This document shows positions 32,116 through 41,216 of a stretch of 64,000 nt of DNA, in pieces. The notes under the pieces were generated by a model. That model did not search any database. It was not told the DNA's origin and worked only from the letters and a program-made list of their open reading frames with translations. Source of the stretch: Breznakiella homolactica (GTDB taxonomy: Bacteria; Spirochaetota; Spirochaetia; Treponematales; Breznakiellaceae); the NCBI RefSeq assembly GCF_016616095.2, contig NZ_CP067089.2:2728001-2792000 (forward strand), written 5' to 3'. Within the stretch, counting starts at the first letter, position 1. Each line of letters opens with the position of its first letter. The position numbers and the translations under genes were made by a program.

Positions 32116-32960
32116 AGTTTTGCCGCTTCCCCCGGAGACATTTCGCCGGGAAGTATAGCCGGAAGGTCCGGGGTCGGCGGAAGGATAAATCCGGCTTCCA
32201 GGAACCGGAGAAACAGGCTTTTGTAGGCTTCTTCGTCCAGGAGGTTCTGAAATACCAGATAGATACCGGTCCGTTTCCAGGGCCCGTTCTGAAGGGCTCG
32301 GTCCACGGCGGAGTAATTACGCCAGGACCGGAGGGCCTGCCCTTCCCCGGCCAGGGTATGGACAACCCTGGCGGCGGCGGAAAGCAGTACCGGCGAAACC
32401 GGATCGGATCCGGGAAATGCCGCCGCTGCCGAAGCATCGAGGGCGAGAACCCGGAAGGAATGCTCCAGGGGAAGGGGCAGAACCGGCATGAGAACGGGCT
32501 GGTCTTCCGGAACCGTGAATATCCGGGAGGGATCATCGGAAAGGAATGGCCGCCAGAGGGTGATGCCTCCGGACGCGGCCGGATCTGTTTTTAAGGCAAA
32601 AGCCGGGTCCAGCAGCGGCTTGTCCGCAGGAACCCGGTACCCCGCGGCTTCCAGAGCCGCCTCAAGGGAACGGTCATCCCGGTACACCCGGAATTCCCTG
32701 CCGGGGAACAGCCGGCCCAGGGCTTTTTCCAGCCGGCCCAGGCCTGTGGGGTCGAAAAAAGGCGCAAAGAGTCCCCGGGAGGCGGTGTTTTTCAGCACCT
32801 GGAGCATTCCCGGCGGATTGTGACCCAGGAGAGCCCTGCCGCCGTACTGCCAGAGATCCAGAAAACGGCGGCCGTCCCCGGTGTACAGCCGGTATCCCCG
32901 GGCGCGCCGGATAGGAGGAATATACTGCAGCAGTCCGGAACCGGACCCGTCATCATACAT
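32097..32960 (-). CDS. short aminotransferase-like protein of unknown function
   Basis: 287 residues. The N-terminal R-G-Y-R-L-Y-T-G-D-G-R-R-F-L-D-L-W-Q-Y-G-G-R-A-L-L-G-H-N-P-P resembles the start of class-III aminotransferases, but the protein is about 150 residues too short and no PLP-lysine S-x-x-K/D-E motif is seen. The rest is rich in Pro, Leu and Arg. It may be a degenerate relative kept for another role. It starts 9 bp after the helicase stop in the same direction. Confidence 0.7.
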   Translation of the reverse strand: MYDDGSGSGLLQYIPPIRRARGYRLYTGDGRRFLDLWQYGGRALLGHNPPGMLQVLKNTASRGLFAPFFDPTGLGRLEKALGRLFPGREFRVYRDDRSLEAALEAAGYRVPADKPLLDPAFALKTDPAASGGITLWRPFLSDDPSRIFTVPEDQPVLMPVLPLPLEHSFRVLALDASAAAAFPGSDPVSPVLLSAAARVVHTLAGEGQALRSWRNYSAVDRALQNGPWKRTGIYLVFQNLLDEEAYKSLFLRFLEAGFILPPTPDLPAILPGEMSPGEAAKLIRMWV

Positions 32961-32969
32961 AGGCTGTCC

Positions 32970-35345
32970 TCAAAAATCGTCCGCTTGGATTTTCATAAAC
33001 CGGGAACTCTGGAATTCGCTTAAAAAACGGACTTCTCTTCCGGTTTCAAACCCGACCTGAATCACCGGGCCGTCATCCCCTTCCCGGATATTGGTCACCG
33101 CCCCGTACCCGTAATCATCGTGGAACACCCGGTCCCCAACCTGCCAGCGGCCGTCGGAGGACCGTTTCGCCTGCCCGTTTATCGGTCCGCTCCGGTTCGG
33201 AACCATCCCGGAGGACCGGTCCGCCGGGGGCTGCTCCGTCGGGGTAAACCCGTAGGGACAGCTTCCTATGATACGGACAGCGTCGGGGGTTATTTCATGG
33301 AGAAACAGGGAGGGCTGCGTCGGCTGGGTCCGGCCGAACAAACGGCGCTGGGCGCAGGAAGTGATATACAGTTCATCCATGGCCCGGGTGGCCCCGACGT
33401 AAAACAGCCGCCGCTCTTCCTCAAGGTCATCCCCCTTCTTGTCGTCCCGGGGGAACACCCCCTGTTCAAGGCCGGTCATGATGACCCGGGGAAATTCCAG
33501 TCCCTTGGTGTTGTGCAGAGTAATCAGGGTAACCGCATCATCAACGCCTTCATCCTGTTCCATAGAACGGTCCAGTTCCACGTGCTCCAGAAATTCCAGA
33601 AGCCCCTCCTCGCCGGCGGGGTACAGACTGGCGGCGTTGGCCAGTTCCTGGAGGTTGGCGATCCGCTGGTTGCCGGCAATTTCATCGTGGGCCAGATGGT
33701 ATTCGGCGATCCCCGCGTCCTGGACGAGCCGGACCACACAGGCGGAAAGGCCCACGCCGCCCCGGAGATCGGGGGCGGCTTCCTTTTTTTTCCCGCCCTT
33801 CTTTGATTTGGTTTTCGGGCTTTCAGGGTCAGAGGCGGAACCACCGCCGTCATCTTCACCGCCGGGACCGTCCCCCGAGAGAAGCGTCCGGGCGCCCTCC
33901 ACCGCGGAAAGAAAGGTCTCAAGACCGGCTTTTGCCTTCGCGGACAGCGAAGAAAGCACTCGCCGGGAAGCGGCGGCCAAATCGCCCTCCAGTCCGTCCT
34001 GGGATAAGCCAAGGCCGCCGTCTCCGGCAAACATCCCGGCGGACGCTTCCAGAACGATACGGTCCACAGTGGCCGCTCCCACCCCGCGGGCGGGCTTATT
34101 CACTACCCGGCGGAAGGCGACTTCGTCCCGTGGATTCACCAGGAATGAAAGGAGGGCCAGGGCGTCCTTGACTTCCTCCCGTTCGTAAAACTTAAGGGAT
34201 CCCACCACCCGGTAGGGGATGCGCCGCCGGAGAAATTCCGTCTCAAATCCCAGGGACTGGGCGTTGGTCCGGTACAGAACCGCCCAGTCGGAATACCGGG
34301 AAGTCTTCCCGGAAACGGACTGGCCGATGAGTTCGGCGCAGAAGGCCACCTCCGAATCCTGGTCCGGCAGGAACGCCAGGGTCGGCGTCTTGCCCGGCCC
34401 CCGTTCGGAGCGGAGCTTTTTGCCGAGACGGCCCTCATTGTGGTCCACCACGGAAGAGGCCAGATCCAGGATGGGGGCGGTGGAACGGTAGTTGCGTTCC
34501 AGCCTGACGATCTCCGTTCCCGGGAAACGGTCCGGGAATTCAAGAATGTTCCGGACTTCGGCGCCCCGGAACCGGTAAATCGACTGATCGTCGTCGCCCA
34601 CCACACAGACGTAGGTTTCGGGTCCGCAGAGCGCCTTGAGCAGCTCGAACTGGGCGACGTTGGAGTCCTGGTATTCATCCACCAGAATAACCCGGAACCG
34701 GTCCCGGAAACGCTGTGCGAGTTCCGGCGAGACCCGGAGGGCTTCCACGGGTTTTTTGATGAGGTCCCCGAAATCCACATTGCCGATCTGCAGCATCCGC
34801 TCTTCGTACCGGGCGTAGGTTTTGCGGAAGCTGCTCCGGTGTTCAATAATATCCAGTTCCGGATCATCGGGATTGAGAAAGTAGTCCTTGGCCCGGGCAA
34901 TGAGATGGGCGGTATGCTTTACCTCCGCCCGGGATGAATCTCCCATAAGTGTCGCCAGCAGGGAAACCGTGTCGTCGTCATCGTAGATTACGAAGGACGG
35001 ATTGAGCCCCAGCACGGAGCCGTTCCGCCGGAGGAACCACGCGCCGAAGGAATGGAAAGTCCGGAGCATGGCATCCCCAGCCCGGGGTTCGATAATCCGG
35101 GCCCGGTCCGCCATTTCCCGGGCGGCTTTATTGGTAAAGGTCACCGCCAGGATCGACCGGGGATCCATTCCCCGGTCCCTGATGAGATAGGCGATCTTGG
35201 TGGTAATAACCCGGGTTTTGCCGGAGCCGGCCCCGGCCAGGATCAGGAGCGGACTGCCGCTGTGGAGCACTGCCTCCTGCTGTTCCGGATTAAGCGTCTC
35301 CAGGTACGGCGGAACCTGCGCCGCGGGCTTGCTGTTTTTACTCAT
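32970..35345 (-). CDS. UvrD/PcrA-type ATP-dependent DNA helicase
   Basis: 791 residues, SF1A 3'-5' helicase. Motif Q/I GAGSGKTRV (near 40), II V-D-E-Y-Q-D-S-N, III G-D-D-D-Q-S-I-Y-R-F-R-G-A, IV R-N-Y-R-S, V H-N-T-K-G-L-E-F and VI V-G-A-T-R-A are all present. A ~35-residue Gly/Asp/Ser/Lys-rich insert (near 495-530, ending K-S-K-K-G-G-K-K-K) interrupts domain 2B. The C-terminus G-D-R-V-F-H-D-D-Y-G-Y-G is the Tudor-like part that contacts RNA polymerase in PcrA. It acts in repair and conflict resolution. Its start overlaps rimO by 8 bp. Confidence 0.95.
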   Translation of the reverse strand: MSKNSKPAAQVPPYLETLNPEQQEAVLHSGSPLLILAGAGSGKTRVITTKIAYLIRDRGMDPRSILAVTFTNKAAREMADRARIIEPRAGDAMLRTFHSFGAWFLRRNGSVLGLNPSFVIYDDDDTVSLLATLMGDSSRAEVKHTAHLIARAKDYFLNPDDPELDIIEHRSSFRKTYARYEERMLQIGNVDFGDLIKKPVEALRVSPELAQRFRDRFRVILVDEYQDSNVAQFELLKALCGPETYVCVVGDDDQSIYRFRGAEVRNILEFPDRFPGTEIVRLERNYRSTAPILDLASSVVDHNEGRLGKKLRSERGPGKTPTLAFLPDQDSEVAFCAELIGQSVSGKTSRYSDWAVLYRTNAQSLGFETEFLRRRIPYRVVGSLKFYEREEVKDALALLSFLVNPRDEVAFRRVVNKPARGVGAATVDRIVLEASAGMFAGDGGLGLSQDGLEGDLAAASRRVLSSLSAKAKAGLETFLSAVEGARTLLSGDGPGGEDDGGGSASDPESPKTKSKKGGKKKEAAPDLRGGVGLSACVVRLVQDAGIAEYHLAHDEIAGNQRIANLQELANAASLYPAGEEGLLEFLEHVELDRSMEQDEGVDDAVTLITLHNTKGLEFPRVIMTGLEQGVFPRDDKKGDDLEEERRLFYVGATRAMDELYITSCAQRRLFGRTQPTQPSLFLHEITPDAVRIIGSCPYGFTPTEQPPADRSSGMVPNRSGPINGQAKRSSDGRWQVGDRVFHDDYGYGAVTNIREGDDGPVIQVGFETGREVRFLSEFQSSRFMKIQADDF

Positions 35346-36714
35346 GAATGTACGCCGCGTCCAGATCGAAGCCGGAGCGGGAAAATACCCTGCCCCGGAT
35401 AAAGGTCCCCGGCGTCAGAACGCCGTCGGCATTGATCACCGTGGCGCCGTCAACCTCCGGCGCCTGGGCCGCGGTCCGGCCCAAGTAGAGGCCGTCCTCA
35501 TTGGTAACGGCCTCTTCCACCAGAATATCCAGGGTTTTCCCCACGAACCGGTCCATTTGAGCTTCGGTGATGGGAATCTGGCGGTCCTCGATCTGCTGCT
35601 TCCGGTTTTCGGCAACGCATTTTGCCACGGCCGGTTTCATGCCGAACGCGGGGGTATCTTCCTCCCGGGAATAGGCGAAAACACCGAGCCAGTCGAGCCG
35701 GGCTTTTTCCTGGAAATCAAGGAGCTGCCGGAAATCTTCTTCGGTTTCCCCGGGGAAGCCCGTCATAAAGGTGGAACGGACCACCGCGCCGGGCAGGGCC
35801 TGCCGGATAGTACCGATCAGCTCAAGATACTTCGGGGCCGATCCCCGGCGGTTCATGGCCTTGAGAACGGGCTCCGAGGCGTGCTGAAAGGGAATATCGA
35901 AGTACGGCAGGATCCGGGGATCCCGGCGGCAGATATCCAGGATTGGCAGGGGAAAATTATCGGGATGAATATACAGAAGGCGCACCCAGAACCGGCCTTC
36001 CAGGCCGGAAATGGTATTCAGAAGCTCCGGGAGGCGGCAGGTACCCGGTTCAAAGGCGCCCGCGGCGCCGTCTATTCCGTAGGAACCGAGGTCCTGGCCG
36101 ATGATGCAGAGTTCCCGGATGCCCCTGTCCAGAAGCGTCCGGCATTCATCGGTGACGGCCGCAATGGGGCGGCTCCGCAGGGGGCCCCGGATATTCGGGA
36201 TGGCGCAGAAAGAACACCGGTTGTCGCAGCCTTCGGTGATCTTAACATAGGCGGACCCCGGCAGGGACAGGAGATTCCGCTCCCCCGTAAAGCAGGCAAA
36301 ATCCCTGAGACCGGAGGTATCAATGGACGGAACCAAAGGTTCCCCGGGACCGGCCATGGCCTTCTCCGCGGCTTCGGCGATCAGGGAAAGGTCCCCGTTC
36401 CCGAAAATCATATCCGCTTCCGGCAGATCGCCGGCCAGTTCCGCGGCGTACCGCTGGGCGAGACAGCCCGCGAGGAGTATTTTTTTGTCAGGGTACGCCC
36501 CCCGGAAGGAGAAAACCGCGTCCAGGGATTCCCGTTTCGCGCTTTCAATAAACCCGCATGAATTGATTATTATAAGATCCGCTTCGGAAGGGTCGGCCAC
36601 GGATAACCAGCCGGACTTATCCAGGATAAACATCATGGTTTCGGCGTCTACCTGGTTTTTTACACAGCCGTAGGGGTCGAGAAAATACCGCACAGGATCA
36701 GTCGAGCCGGACAA
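35338..36714 (-). CDS. rimO: ribosomal protein S12 methylthiotransferase RimO
   Basis: 458 residues, radical-SAM methylthiotransferase. The N-terminal UPF0004 domain has Y-G-C-V-K-N-Q-V-D-A-E and N-S-C-G-F-I and a third Cys in L-A-G-C-L-A-Q-R. The radical-SAM C-x3-C-x2-C reads CDNRCSFC. A C-terminal TRAM domain follows (about 385-455). The D-P-Y-G-C and S-C-G-F-I-E-S-A-K variants point to RimO rather than MiaB. It modifies Asp of S12. It overlaps both neighbours (17 bp with rodZ-like, 8 bp with the helicase). Confidence 0.94.
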   Translation of the reverse strand: MSGSTDPVRYFLDPYGCVKNQVDAETMMFILDKSGWLSVADPSEADLIIINSCGFIESAKRESLDAVFSFRGAYPDKKILLAGCLAQRYAAELAGDLPEADMIFGNGDLSLIAEAAEKAMAGPGEPLVPSIDTSGLRDFACFTGERNLLSLPGSAYVKITEGCDNRCSFCAIPNIRGPLRSRPIAAVTDECRTLLDRGIRELCIIGQDLGSYGIDGAAGAFEPGTCRLPELLNTISGLEGRFWVRLLYIHPDNFPLPILDICRRDPRILPYFDIPFQHASEPVLKAMNRRGSAPKYLELIGTIRQALPGAVVRSTFMTGFPGETEEDFRQLLDFQEKARLDWLGVFAYSREEDTPAFGMKPAVAKCVAENRKQQIEDRQIPITEAQMDRFVGKTLDILVEEAVTNEDGLYLGRTAAQAPEVDGATVINADGVLTPGTFIRGRVFSRSGFDLDAAYIHE

Positions 36715-37816
36715 GTACCAGTTTGTAGCGGCCGTCGTCGTCCCGGACCCACCGGAGATCCGCTACCACCACTTCGCCGGGCCCGCCGATTTCCAGATCC
36801 ACCGTTCGGCCGCCGCCGATTACCTGGAGGCGGACGGCACTGGCATTGGAAACCCACATACGGATTCCGTTCTGGGCCTGGATATTCTGCACATCCGCTT
36901 TGTGGAAGTACCGTTCCTCCCGTTCCCGGCGGTCACTCTCCCACCGGAACATACAGTATCCCTTAAATGTAGCCTGGAGAGTAAACGGATACGCGCTGGG
37001 GGATGTAAAGATCGCCGGGGCCGAAGCCGCGCTGCCGCTGATAACCTCGGGACTCACAGCCGGAGCGGAACCGCCCGCGGCGGCCAGAACCGCGCCGGCT
37101 TCTCCGGTGCCGGCCATATCCATATCACCGGCGCCGGCAAGATCAAAGCGGATGAGACCGCCTTTGGAAGGATCGTTTCTGATAAAATCCGACAGGGTAA
37201 TGCTGATATCATCCAAGCCATCCCCGTCGAGATCGATCCCTTTCTCCTGGCTGAGATCCAGGGAAATAGTACCCAGGGGACTCGAAATAAGCGCCGAATC
37301 CCCCAAAGAAATAAGTTCCATCTTAAACTGGTCGTTCCCTACGGGGATAAGAATTGAATCCCCGATATATAGACGCCGTTCCAGGGACGCGGTTTCAAGG
37401 GTGTATTCCGTAGGGGTCCGGTTCTGAACAACCGGGGCGGGATCGGCCCGGGGGATTTGCAGGATGCCGTAAACCGCCCCCGCGATCAGCCCCACCAGGA
37501 CAACCGCGATCAGCACAATAAGAAGGGGTTTCGGAAAATGGCGCTGCGGCTTAAGCAGCTGTTCCACGGGAACCGGCTGTTCCTGGATACGCAGTGACCG
37601 GTACAGAGACATAAGCTCCTGCACATCCAGGCCAAGGTATTCACCGTAATTCCGGAGAAAACCGAGAATATAGGGCTCCCCGGGAAATTTCGAAAAATCC
37701 TCCGCCTCCAGGGCCTCCAGATACCTGCGGGCAATATTGGTTTCCCTGCCTACATGATCGAAACTGTAGCCTTTGCTTTCCCGAGCATTCCTTAATTTTT
37801 CTCCCAGGGATTCCAC
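36698..37816 (-). CDS. RodZ-like HTH/TM/DUF4115 protein
   Basis: 372 residues. An N-terminal cytoplasmic HTH_25 domain (L-R-N-A-R-E-S-K-G-Y-S-F..R-R-Y-L-E-A-L-E-A-E-D-F), one TM (about 107-130) and an extracytoplasmic part. The DUF4115 domain comes at the end (Y-P-F-T-L-Q-A-T..R-M-W-V-S-N-A-S-A-V-R-L). This is the RodZ plan, which links MreB to the wall-elongation machinery. A linker of ~120 residues rich in Asp and Ser is longer than in E. coli. MreB is not in the window. Confidence 0.85.
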   Translation of the reverse strand: MESLGEKLRNARESKGYSFDHVGRETNIARRYLEALEAEDFSKFPGEPYILGFLRNYGEYLGLDVQELMSLYRSLRIQEQPVPVEQLLKPQRHFPKPLLIVLIAVVLVGLIAGAVYGILQIPRADPAPVVQNRTPTEYTLETASLERRLYIGDSILIPVGNDQFKMELISLGDSALISSPLGTISLDLSQEKGIDLDGDGLDDISITLSDFIRNDPSKGGLIRFDLAGAGDMDMAGTGEAGAVLAAAGGSAPAVSPEVISGSAASAPAIFTSPSAYPFTLQATFKGYCMFRWESDRREREERYFHKADVQNIQAQNGIRMWVSNASAVRLQVIGGGRTVDLEIGGPGEVVVADLRWVRDDDGRYKLVLVRLD

Positions 37817-37916
37817 GGGATTCCTCCTCCGGCCTCCGCTGTCCGTTACGGGGACTGCCGAATATCAGTATTTTTTCAATAACAGGGCTGTAAGAACCTG
37901 CCGTTCTGCGTCAAGC

Positions 37917-38609
37917 TTAATCAGTATCTCTGAACAGGAAATTGTTGAACCGGTTAGCCGAAGCCGGTGAATCATACACAAAACGCTGTTCCGGTATACC
38001 CTGGTTAATCCTTGTATCAAGAAAGTCAAAACGGACAATGCCGTCGGCAATGGTCCGCCCTTCGATACGCCGGATCAGCAGCGTTTCGGGGTTTATATCC
38101 ATCAGTATCTCCCGGAACCCTTCCGAAATGGAACGGCGGCTCAGGCGGAGTTTTACCACCATTTCTTCGGAGCCGTCCTCCAGCGGAACAGGCTCCGGTC
38201 CCCGGACAAAAGCCGGAATATAATTCCTCCGCAGCAGCATCAGTCCCTGGGCCGTTGCCAGGGATGCGCTCCCGGCTCCGGTGGATCTCCTGGCGGATGA
38301 GCTGATACTCTGCTCAAGGGTCGCCCGGTAATCAGGGAGGTACACCGTAAGGTTATCACCGTTGAAGGCAATAACCTGTTCCGCGGGGGTGGAAAAATCG
38401 ATCCGCAGAAACGCCGGCGCCAGATGGCTGAGGGTGCCGAACATTTCGTTGTTTCCGGACCGGATTACGATTTTCGCCTCATAATCCCTGATGGTTCCGT
38501 AACGCTCCCCTACATTTGAAAGATACCGCTCCGCGGTTATAATTTCTTGAGAAAAAAGAGAAAAAATTCCACTAAAAAGGAAAATAATACAAGAGATCTG
38601 CCGTCTCAT
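37917..38609 (-). CDS. LolA-like outer-membrane lipoprotein carrier
   Basis: 230 residues. A signal peptide (M-R-R-Q-I-S-C-I-I-F-L-F-S-G then S-Q-E) is followed by a LolA-like beta half-barrel: R-Y-G-T-I-R-D-Y-E-A-K-I, F-S-T-P-A-E-Q-V-I-A-F-N-G-D, Y-R-A-T-L-E-Q-S. Expected periplasmic carriage of lipoproteins, which are abundant in treponemes. The ATG at 38609 with GGAG upstream is preferred to the longer frame (38651). Lies 100 bp before the rodZ-like gene. Confidence 0.8.
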   Translation of the reverse strand: MRRQISCIIFLFSGIFSLFSQEIITAERYLSNVGERYGTIRDYEAKIVIRSGNNEMFGTLSHLAPAFLRIDFSTPAEQVIAFNGDNLTVYLPDYRATLEQSISSSARRSTGAGSASLATAQGLMLLRRNYIPAFVRGPEPVPLEDGSEEMVVKLRLSRRSISEGFREILMDINPETLLIRRIEGRTIADGIVRFDFLDTRINQGIPEQRFVYDSPASANRFNNFLFRDTD

Positions 38610-38728
38610 TATGGTACTCCGTAAAAAAACTCCGTTCCTTGGAACAATCAATATATACTACCCGAGTCCCGAATGGTATACAAGCACCCGGTTGAGTATA
38701 CCACAGTTTGGCCGTGCCGTGCAGAGAA

Positions 38729-39025
38729 TTATACCGGAAGCTGTATTCTCCGCTCTTCGGGATCATCAGCCCGCCGGTAAAATACCGCCACATTCCCGAT
38801 AACCCGCACCAGTTCGGCGCCGGATTTCTCAGCCAGATTCCTGGCCGTATCCATACGGTCCTCTTTGAAAGCCACAAAACGGAGTTTTACCAATTCCCGG
38901 TGCTTGAAATCCTCAGCCAGGGCGGCGGCGACTCCGGGGGAATTTCCCTCCTTGCCTACCATAACCGTAGGGTTCAGTGAAGAAGCGAGTTTTGACAGAT
39001 AACTCCGCTGTTTACTGGAAAGCAT
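38729..39025 (-). CDS. yhbY: YhbY/CRM-domain RNA-binding protein
   Basis: 98 residues, a single CRM domain: L-A-S-S-L-N-P-T-V-M-V-G-K-E-G near 15-25 (GxxG loop as GKEG), H-R-E-L-V-K-L-R-F. YhbY associates with pre-50S particles. It precedes the lolA-like gene by 119 bp on the same strand. Confidence 0.94.
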   Translation of the reverse strand: MLSSKQRSYLSKLASSLNPTVMVGKEGNSPGVAAALAEDFKHRELVKLRFVAFKEDRMDTARNLAEKSGAELVRVIGNVAVFYRRADDPEERRIQLPV

Positions 39026-39125
39026 AGATACTCCTCAATTATACATGCTCAGGGTATACAATTTTTACAAAAATGACAAATGGCATGTACCGGGACAGCC
39101 AGGGTACACATACCGTGTGTGAAAA

Positions 39126-39268
39126 CACAGCAGCATGAGATTACGGGTCCGGGGGTCCTGCCGAGGTAAATGGGGATTTGGCTCCTCAGCGGCCCTCGGC
39201 CTCGAAAGTCGCTCAAATCCCCATTTACCTTGGCACCCCGCGTTACCGGTACGGTACATGCTGCTGTG
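39126..39268 (+). repeat. nested hairpin repeat, copy A6 (full)
   Basis: Outer stem CACAGCAGCATG 39126-39137/39257-39268, perfect. Inner stem 39161-39180/39214-39233, 20 bp with one G-T wobble. 33-nt loop 39181-39213, TCAGC/CTC variant. GGGGTCCT precedes and CACCCCGCGTTACC follows. Confidence 0.92.
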
Positions 39269-39424
39269 CTTTCCCGGCAGTTTGGCATATCCCGGCTGCC
39301 CCGACCTTGGAAAGGGGCTCGTGATACGGCAGCACCTCCACTATCGATTCCGCACTATTCCCGAAGCGTCCCCTCATACCCAGCCCCCTGTCCATGGCAG
39401 TGTACCTGAATAAACACAGCACCG

Positions 39425-39569
39425 GCACAGAAGCATGGTGCAAAATAGGTAACGCAGGGTGTCACAGAGTATGGGGTATGAGCGACTTTCGAGGCCGAAG
39501 GCCGACACGGAGCCATACCCCATACTCTGTGACAGGACCCTCGGCCCTGTTGTCACCATGCTTCTGTGC
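39425..39569 (-). repeat. nested hairpin repeat, copy A7 (full, opposite orientation)
   Basis: Outer stem 39425-39440/39554-39569, 16 bp perfect (GCACAGAAGCATGGTG). Inner stem 39460-39480/39514-39534, 21 bp perfect. 33-nt loop 39481-39513. It faces A6, as A4 faces A3. The 160 bp between A6 and A7, and 39570-39727, hold no gene. Confidence 0.92.
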
Positions 39570-39727
39570 TAAGTAAATTGTAATATTTCAGATACCCTGC
39601 CGTCCCTGCCATTTGCCCTATCTTTAGCCCTGTGCTATGCTTTTATTGTAGAGAAAACAATTGAACCTTCCCGCCGTTACTGCGGAAGAGGCTTTTAAAC
39701 CCCATATCTACCCAGGTTGGTATCATT

Positions 39728-40729
39728 TTGTTGAGGACAATTCTTAAAATAGCAGCACAGGCCGGAATTTTAATGTCAGCTATTCTGTATATTGCCGCGT
39801 GCGGCAGTACGGGCACCGAAAACCCATCCAAAGACCAGGAATCCTTCAGTACGGTCCGCAGCGAGCCGGGCCAGGTGCCGGAATACGGTGAAGGCCGGAC
39901 AGTACCGGAACAGGAAATTACCCCCAGCCGTGGGGAACAGGTGATGAAAGCCCTGGCCGCGGCGTATCCCGATATTTTGGGGCCCGCGGAATCCCGGGAC
40001 GGCGACTGGGCGGTCCCTCTGCGGGGACAATGGTATTATTACGCAGAAGGCCGCCTGCTTCCGGAGGATATGCGCAGCCGGGCTCTGGAGTTCGATCCCC
40101 AGCCGTTTTACAACTACATCGCGGACCTCCCCCCCTGGAAAGAACCCTCCGCGGAGGAGGCTGAACGGTTCGCGGCGGCGGCAGACCGGAGGAGCGCCCG
40201 CCCATCCCGGCGGTCCCAGCATTTTTACGATGCCCTGTGGCGGGCCCACGACCGGAACGAAGCCTATGAACGGGTAAAGACCATACGGTTTCTCGGCCAC
40301 AATGTCCTGGTGCACTACTACATTTTAACCGAACTGTCCCTGGTGGAGGAACGGATCCTCGAGGAAGCGAAAACCGATCCCGAAGTCCGCCAATGGGTGG
40401 ATGAACTGAGTACCCTTACCGGCTGGAACTGGCGGGGTATCGCGGATACCCAGAGCCGGAGCCTCCACGCATACGGCATCGCCATCGACCTGCTTCCCCG
40501 GAATCTCCGGGGACGGGAAACCTACTGGCTTTGGGCGGCGGAACACACCCCCGAATGGTGGGCCATTCCTTACAACCGGCGATTTCACCCGCCGGAGGCG
40601 GTTATCAAGGCCTTTGAAGCCTATGGTTTTATCTGGGGCGGAAAGTGGGTCTTTTTTGACACCATGCATTTTGAGTACCGGCCGGAGCTGCTCATCCTCA
40701 GCGGCATAGAAATGGAAAAACACCGGTAA
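39728..40729 (+). CDS. M15-family D-Ala-D-Ala carboxypeptidase-like lipoprotein
   Basis: 333 residues from a TTG start. N-terminal lipoprotein signal ending I-A-A-C (Cys ~25), then a disordered linker. The C-terminal half has the zinc motif of M15 peptidases: SRSLHAYGIAIDL (H-x6-D) and D-T-M-H-F-E-Y-R-P-E (second H). Probably a membrane-anchored peptidase cutting peptidoglycan peptides outside the inner membrane. A later ATG would remove the basic N-region, so the TTG is preferred. It stands alone. Confidence 0.85.
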   Translation: MLRTILKIAAQAGILMSAILYIAACGSTGTENPSKDQESFSTVRSEPGQVPEYGEGRTVPEQEITPSRGEQVMKALAAAYPDILGPAESRDGDWAVPLRGQWYYYAEGRLLPEDMRSRALEFDPQPFYNYIADLPPWKEPSAEEAERFAAAADRRSARPSRRSQHFYDALWRAHDRNEAYERVKTIRFLGHNVLVHYYILTELSLVEERILEEAKTDPEVRQWVDELSTLTGWNWRGIADTQSRSLHAYGIAIDLLPRNLRGRETYWLWAAEHTPEWWAIPYNRRFHPPEAVIKAFEAYGFIWGGKWVFFDTMHFEYRPELLILSGIEMEKHR

Positions 40730-40868
40730 CGGCACCGCTAGACTTATTTTATATATTAGAGTAATTTAATAATAACACCAATCCAATAGCTACACATGAC
40801 AGTATTAATGGCTATTTGTTGAAAACCACAATAGGGAGGAGAATTTACGGCAACCGTGGGAGAACAAC

Positions 40869-41216
40869 ATGACCGGGGTGGATGTACGTAAATTATTCAG
40901 CATGAACATGAAACGCCTCAGGGCAAAACAGGGATTTTCCCAGCTGAGCCTCGCCAATGAAGTCGGACTGGCGCACAACTTCATTAATGATATTGAAAAC
41001 GGCAAAAAATGGGTTTCGCCGGACACCATAGCCAAACTTGCCAACGCCCTCAAGGCGGAACCGTATCAGTTTTTCCTCCCTGCGTATAAAATCAGCAAGG
41101 ATAACGCGGAACTGATCTCCAGCTATATTGACGACATATCCGAATCATTCCTCAAAGCCGTCGGTGAACTGAAGAACCAATACCATCTGGACGACGACGA
41201 GAACGAGCCGGATTAA
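40869..41216 (+). CDS. XRE-family DNA-binding protein
   Basis: 115 residues. HTH_3 (about 8-62): [37 protein letters not shown]. An acidic helical tail follows. A transcriptional regulator whose target is unknown. GGGAG precedes the ATG. The end overlaps convergent ftsH by 4 bp. Confidence 0.92.
   Translation: MTGVDVRKLFSMNMKRLRAKQGFSQLSLANEVGLAHNFINDIENGKKWVSPDTIAKLANALKAEPYQFFLPAYKISKDNAELISSYIDDISESFLKAVGELKNQYHLDDDENEPD

Noticed and set aside
35197..36561. 454-codon open frame on plus strand opposite rimO
   Set aside because: It is the shadow of a GC-rich coding strand; rimO on the minus strand has all family motifs, and this frame has no recognisable protein character.
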